In this document: positions 60,390-64,000 of the stretch, in pieces | Numbering within the stretch: position 1 is the stretch's first letter | Layout: each line of letters starts with the position of its first letter | Source: Pachysolen tannophilus NRRL Y-2460 | Taxonomy: Eukaryota; Ascomycota; Pichiomycetes; Alaninales; Pachysolenaceae | NCBI GenBank assembly: GCA_001661245.1 | Contig: KV454015.1 | Location: forward strand, 502,673 to 566,672 | Direction of reading: 5' to 3' | Length of the DNA stretch: 64,000 nucleotides | Program-made: the position numbers and the translations under genes | Notes under the pieces: model-generated | Database searches by the model: none | What the model was told of the DNA's origin: nothing | What the model saw: only the letters and a program-made list of their open reading frames with translations

Positions 60390-63179
60390 TCAGACAAAAG
60401 TAATATCAATATTATTCTCATCAATTATGTCCATCCAATCTTTGCCTGTTTCCCAGCATGCAACGGCTACATCTCTAGCTTTAATTGACATGTGATTTCC
60501 TATAGAGCTTTGTTTTGTAAATCTGTCATAGAAGAAATTTCTGACATCGGCGTCCAAACTCTCAGCAGACGCTATGAACATACAAAATAAGGAACATATT
60601 TCAGCTGATGAACAATTTTCTATGTACTTCCGGGTAGTATTTGCAATGGATTTACATAGCGATTGAACAATAGTTGAATCTCTTGGAATCAAAAAAACCC
60701 TGCGATATAAGTGTAACAATCCAGCTTGAAAATAGTTTTTATTCGTAGCACTTAAAACTTTATCATTTGCGAACAGCTCATCTGAATACTTCTTTTTTCT
60801 TCTTTCAGATGACTCAAAAATTTTAGTCAACCTTTCTTTTGTCTCGATTGCTCTAGTGATTAAAGAAATTGGAAGATGCAAGTTGGAGGGATCGCAGTTA
60901 TTGTTTTTAACAAGAAATACATTGACTTCTTTTATTAATGTGATTATACTATCGAAAATAGGCAAGTAACGTAGATCAAACCCTAAAAACATATCGACTG
61001 CAACTTTAACTTGTTTTTCAGTTTTAGCATAGTCATCATCTAGTTCCTCATCACTTTCATCAGTATCTGAATATCCATAATTAATATCGTTTAATTGATC
61101 ATTTCTCCAGAAATGAACTTTTTGTTGTTGACTACCAACTTGTGGCTTCAAAGAAGAGCATAATGCAGCCAATACATCAATATAGGCAAACCATCTTGCA
61201 AGGAAAAAGGAAACATCTGATTCCTGGAAAGATTGATTAGAAACGAGACCCGAGCTGCTCCTCTTGGAAGAAATAGAACCAGAAACAGGTGGAAATACTT
61301 TCAGTGGTAAAATATCGTTGAACTCGTTTTGACTATCACTTTTTGCAAAATTTTTCAAAGAATTTGTCTCTGATGAAGATACACTTTTTATCGAATTTCT
61401 TCTAAACAAATGTGTCAGCTTTCTTTTCAATAAAATCTGCTTTGCTCCTTTGATATGCAATTTCCAAGATTTGTGTTTACCTGAAAACATTTCGTATGAT
61501 CCAATCATAAGCACCAACGCTAAAGTTAAATCACTTCTTGAAGTTTTATCATCCTGAAGTAAGATTAATAACTCGTTTAAAGCTCTTGATAATAGTTGAT
61601 CTAATACTACCTTAGGTTCTGGTTGTCCCAACATCAAAGTCTTATGTGTTAAACCAAATGCAATTAAGATGGATAAAATTGAATCATTAGTCATTGCTAA
61701 TCTTGGAAGTATAACTTTGAAAGGATTAACCTTATATAAATGTTCCGGAGCAGGAACAAGAATATATGAAGTAACATTGCGGAAAAAATGAAAATTTTCC
61801 AGATAATAAGGTATATTCAATAATAAATCAGGTAAAGGTAATAGCCCTCTCGGTATGGTGTTAAAATTAAAGAAACTATGCAGTTCGTTTGATGCACTAA
61901 CTCCATTAACATTTTCATCGTATGAGGCACCGTGATAATTAGTAAATCTCAGTGCTTCTATTTCTTTGGAATATTCACGGATGTCTTCATTGACCTCTTC
62001 TTCATCTTCATCAATATTGCTATACTTTGTCAGACGTTTATTTGAAAACATGTTACCTCCACCATTAAAAAGAAAAATATCGTTAGAAAAATTGCTTTGA
62101 GCAACAGGATCAACCTGTTCAATCTTAGAGATATCCTGTGCGTAGGAATCTAACTCATCTAAAAAATTTGTAAATACTAAATCCGGTTTCATCATCTCAT
62201 TATGAATTGAATTGTGGTTATTATTATTATTATTATTATTATTAACATGTTTATGTTGGTGAACGAAGCCATTGCTGCCATTGTTATTGTTGGTATTTGT
62301 GTTTAAAACTTTCAACATATCTATATCAATATCATGGAATTGAGAACTATCAAATACATTATTACTCTCATTTTTCATTATATTAACGTTATCGTTGCCT
62401 GTCTTTGACTTTTTATTACCAAAATGGTTCTCCGGACTACTAGCACTTCCACTTGTTCCACTTGTAATAGACTCTAAATCGAAATTACCAGCTAAAGTCG
62501 AAGATAAATCATTCAAAATTCCAATATTTTCAAAATGGAATAATGAATTATTACCACCTACTGTTTCCAATGCATTTGTTAAAGCTTGTAAACCAGGAGT
62601 TAAAGTTTTCAGTATATAATTGGAAACTTCTGTTTCAAGATTATCGCTTCGCTTATGATGACCATTCTTGTTGCGCTTCAATTTCTTAGCATGACTACTA
62701 TTATTCTCCAAGTTAATACCGCTAGGAACCGATACCTCACTAATTGTATTCAGCGTATCATGTGTATTTGGAAGTTGTTGATCAAACAGTTGTATCTGCT
62801 TTGGAGATTGGGTTACAGATGATACAACATTCCTCTCATTCAAAACTTTGCCAATTTCCGGTTTCACAATCTGTTTAGATTTCTTCAAACAATCGTTATT
62901 CACATTCTTTGAACGTTCAGTGATAGACAGCACACTAAATCCATTTGAAGTATAGTTTTTCGGTATATCACTACACATTTTCTCCAACTTTGGTTTCTTA
63001 TAAGGTCTCCCTCCCCAAGTCAACTTAATAGAGTAATCACATTCTTTACCTCTTTTGATACAACTACCACATGAAGGTCTTTCTTCATCACATTTAACTT
63101 TTAATTTCTTACAACTTTGACATCCAAATCGACTTCTTGTCCTTTTTTGCTTTGACTCTGGTTTGACATTGGATGACAT
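60390..63179 (-). CDS. Zn2Cys6 transcription factor with Fungal_trans_2-type domain
   Basis: The protein has 929 residues from ATG 63177-63179. Residues 20-47 hold six Cys in the zinc-cluster pattern (FGCQSCKKLKVKCDEERPSC then GSCIKRGKEC), followed by the linker KLTWGGRPYKKPK, a wording seen in a distinct group of fungal cluster factors. The middle is Asn/Ser-rich with a poly-Asn run. From about residue 430 a Fungal_trans_2-type regulatory domain begins (LPLPDLLLNIPYYLENFHFF, ILPRLAMTNDSILSILIAFG, SWKLHIKGAKQILLKRKLTH). It is convergent with the ABC transporter, 169 bp apart. I do not know its target genes or S. cerevisiae counterpart. Confidence 0.88.
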   Translation of the reverse strand: MSSNVKPESKQKRTRSRFGCQSCKKLKVKCDEERPSCGSCIKRGKECDYSIKLTWGGRPYKKPKLEKMCSDIPKNYTSNGFSVLSITERSKNVNNDCLKKSKQIVKPEIGKVLNERNVVSSVTQSPKQIQLFDQQLPNTHDTLNTISEVSVPSGINLENNSSHAKKLKRNKNGHHKRSDNLETEVSNYILKTLTPGLQALTNALETVGGNNSLFHFENIGILNDLSSTLAGNFDLESITSGTSGSASSPENHFGNKKSKTGNDNVNIMKNESNNVFDSSQFHDIDIDMLKVLNTNTNNNNGSNGFVHQHKHVNNNNNNNNNHNSIHNEMMKPDLVFTNFLDELDSYAQDISKIEQVDPVAQSNFSNDIFLFNGGGNMFSNKRLTKYSNIDEDEEEVNEDIREYSKEIEALRFTNYHGASYDENVNGVSASNELHSFFNFNTIPRGLLPLPDLLLNIPYYLENFHFFRNVTSYILVPAPEHLYKVNPFKVILPRLAMTNDSILSILIAFGLTHKTLMLGQPEPKVVLDQLLSRALNELLILLQDDKTSRSDLTLALVLMIGSYEMFSGKHKSWKLHIKGAKQILLKRKLTHLFRRNSIKSVSSSETNSLKNFAKSDSQNEFNDILPLKVFPPVSGSISSKRSSSGLVSNQSFQESDVSFFLARWFAYIDVLAALCSSLKPQVGSQQQKVHFWRNDQLNDINYGYSDTDESDEELDDDYAKTEKQVKVAVDMFLGFDLRYLPIFDSIITLIKEVNVFLVKNNNCDPSNLHLPISLITRAIETKERLTKIFESSERRKKKYSDELFANDKVLSATNKNYFQAGLLHLYRRVFLIPRDSTIVQSLCKSIANTTRKYIENCSSAEICSLFCMFIASAESLDADVRNFFYDRFTKQSSIGNHMSIKARDVAVACWETGKDWMDIIDENNIDITFV

Positions 63180-63615
63180 TTTAAACTATTTCCAAGACAC
63201 TTTCAAGTCCACCAACAAACTAACAACCTCCAAAACAACAAAACAATACCCTATAGAATCTAATCTTTGGCTCTTTGACTAATCAACTTCTCTTCAAAGT
63301 AAAGCTAAAAGTATCAATGAATACATTACTCGGTTTCCAGCCGCAATCAAGTTTTTATTATTTTTTTGTTATTTTTTCATTTTTCACCTTTTACTAATAA
63401 TCATCCTTCCAAAATAGGTAAATAAATGCGCCTGTTGATGGATAAATGAACATGACCGATGAGAAGAGATGTTTTCTACGATATTTAAGAATCATTAATT
63501 GGGGTCATTACTATATATAAATGTACATGATGTTCTTTTGAAATGGGAACTATGTTCAAAGTGGGAAGTATGTTTTGGAAGAAAATGTATATAATATTTT
63601 TAGAGAAGATATGAA
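63180..63615. other. Intergenic: promoter of the zinc-cluster gene
   Basis: This AT-rich spacer separates the two minus-strand genes, with a T-run near 63361. No distinct motif or gene is seen. Confidence 0.6.
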
Positions 63616-64000
63616 TTAATGTTTTCTCTTTGCAACCACTGGATGTGAAGGATCTGAACCAGGCCAGGCTGAAATGATTTTTTTGTTTTTGAGCTTTTCT
63701 TGTTCGTATTCATCATCTTCATCTTCTTCCAGATTAGTAGAGGGATAGATGAAGTCACCTGCTGTATTTAAGAACGCGAGCTCTTTTTTAATTTTGTGTA
63801 TAAAGTCATCATCATCATAAACGTCATTTTCAATATAATTTGATTCATCAGTATAAGAACGAGTATTATTATTATTATTATTATTATTACCTTCTTCTGA
63901 TGTTGAATCATGCAAAATTTTTTCTAATTTTTCTTTTAATACTAATCTTATGTTTTTTATTAATTTGTTACCAAATTTTTCATCAATGGGTTTATTTTTA
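63616..64000 (-). CDS. 3' part of an unidentified gene running off the right edge
   Basis: The frame is open from the stop at 63616 to the window edge without a start, so only the C-terminal 127 or so residues are seen. A Lys-rich helix (KPIDEKFGNKLIKNIRLVLK, then EKLEKILHD) leads into a poly-Asn run. An acidic helix (DDDFIHKIKKELAFLNTAGD) and the tail ISAWPGSDPSHPVVAKRKH follow. The patterned composition supports a real gene. I do not recognise the family from this part alone. Confidence 0.7.
   Translation of the reverse strand, partial: KNKPIDEKFGNKLIKNIRLVLKEKLEKILHDSTSEEGNNNNNNNNTRSYTDESNYIENDVYDDDDFIHKIKKELAFLNTAGDFIYPSTNLEEDEDDEYEQEKLKNKKIISAWPGSDPSHPVVAKRKH

Noticed and set aside
1-64000. 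Mobile elements, virus-derived fossils, CRISPR arrays, plasmid-type genes
   Set aside because: I saw no reverse transcriptase, integrase, transposase or capsid-like frames, no paired long terminal repeats and no regularly spaced repeats. All long frames fit ordinary yeast genes.

Overview
The window is a gene-dense, AT-rich stretch of a budding yeast nuclear chromosome. It has long poly(A)/poly(T) tracts, TA and trinucleotide repeats, short introns with a 5' GTRNGT and an internal TTAAC/TACTAAC-type branch site, and many Asn-rich low-complexity proteins. A hamartin (TSC1) gene is present, which S. cerevisiae lacks. Tbf1-type sites lie in front of a ribosomal protein gene. CTG codons are rare, absent from the conserved part of RPS4, and in several places fall where small residues are expected. 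Together these suggest a CUG-Ser-clade (Candida/Debaryomyces-like) yeast; this is an inference. If CUG is read as Ser, some Leu residues in the translations are really Ser. There is one 292-base assembly gap (17975-18266).

Layout. 48-7184 (all minus): a GIC-like Cdc42 effector, a GLX3/HSP31 glyoxalase III, a PIB1-like FYVE-RING ligase, and SSF1 (spliced). SSF1 shares a promoter carrying two RRPE boxes with the divergent DEAD-box gene RRP3 (7461-8948). Then come STE24 and a PCD1-type CoA Nudix hydrolase (plus), convergent on GUT2 (minus). After a 1.8 kb non-coding block: a UspA-domain protein, the gap, a DOA4-type ubiquitin protease (minus, 5' end unresolved), a small unknown gene and BAS1. 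24287-24677 is a two-exon ATG44 (mitofissin, DUF1748) with a 9-base first exon. A 1.5 kb block with a GC-rich repeat island precedes CTK1. Next are a spliced, secreted cysteine-rich membrane protein of unknown function, SSZ1, DIA2, a TGL4/5 lipase (minus) and a zinc-cluster factor whose zinc cluster is split by an intron (minus).

41.6-64 kb: a YHR202W-type metallophosphoesterase with an uORF whose stop overlaps the main start, RPS4 (spliced), a spliced TB2/DP1 (REEP/HVA22) membrane protein, MGM101 (minus), PMT4, a YJR142W-like Nudix protein (minus), TSC1, a Rua1-type zinc protein, a peroxisomal ABCD half-transporter (PXA1/2), a second zinc-cluster factor (minus) and the 3' part of an unidentified gene running off the right edge.

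The genes do not form one pathway. Themes are ribosome biogenesis and translation (SSF1, RRP3, SSZ1, RPS4), with shared promoter motifs; lipid and glycerol metabolism (GUT2, TGL4, PXA); mitochondria (ATG44, MGM101, GUT2); and growth or cell-cycle control (TSC1, CTK1, DIA2, GIC). I saw no tRNA or rRNA gene, no CRISPR array, and no transposon or virus-derived element. No obviously new multi-gene system is visible. The most useful results are spliced gene models that a plain ORF reading misses, and a few unexplained motif clusters and repeats.
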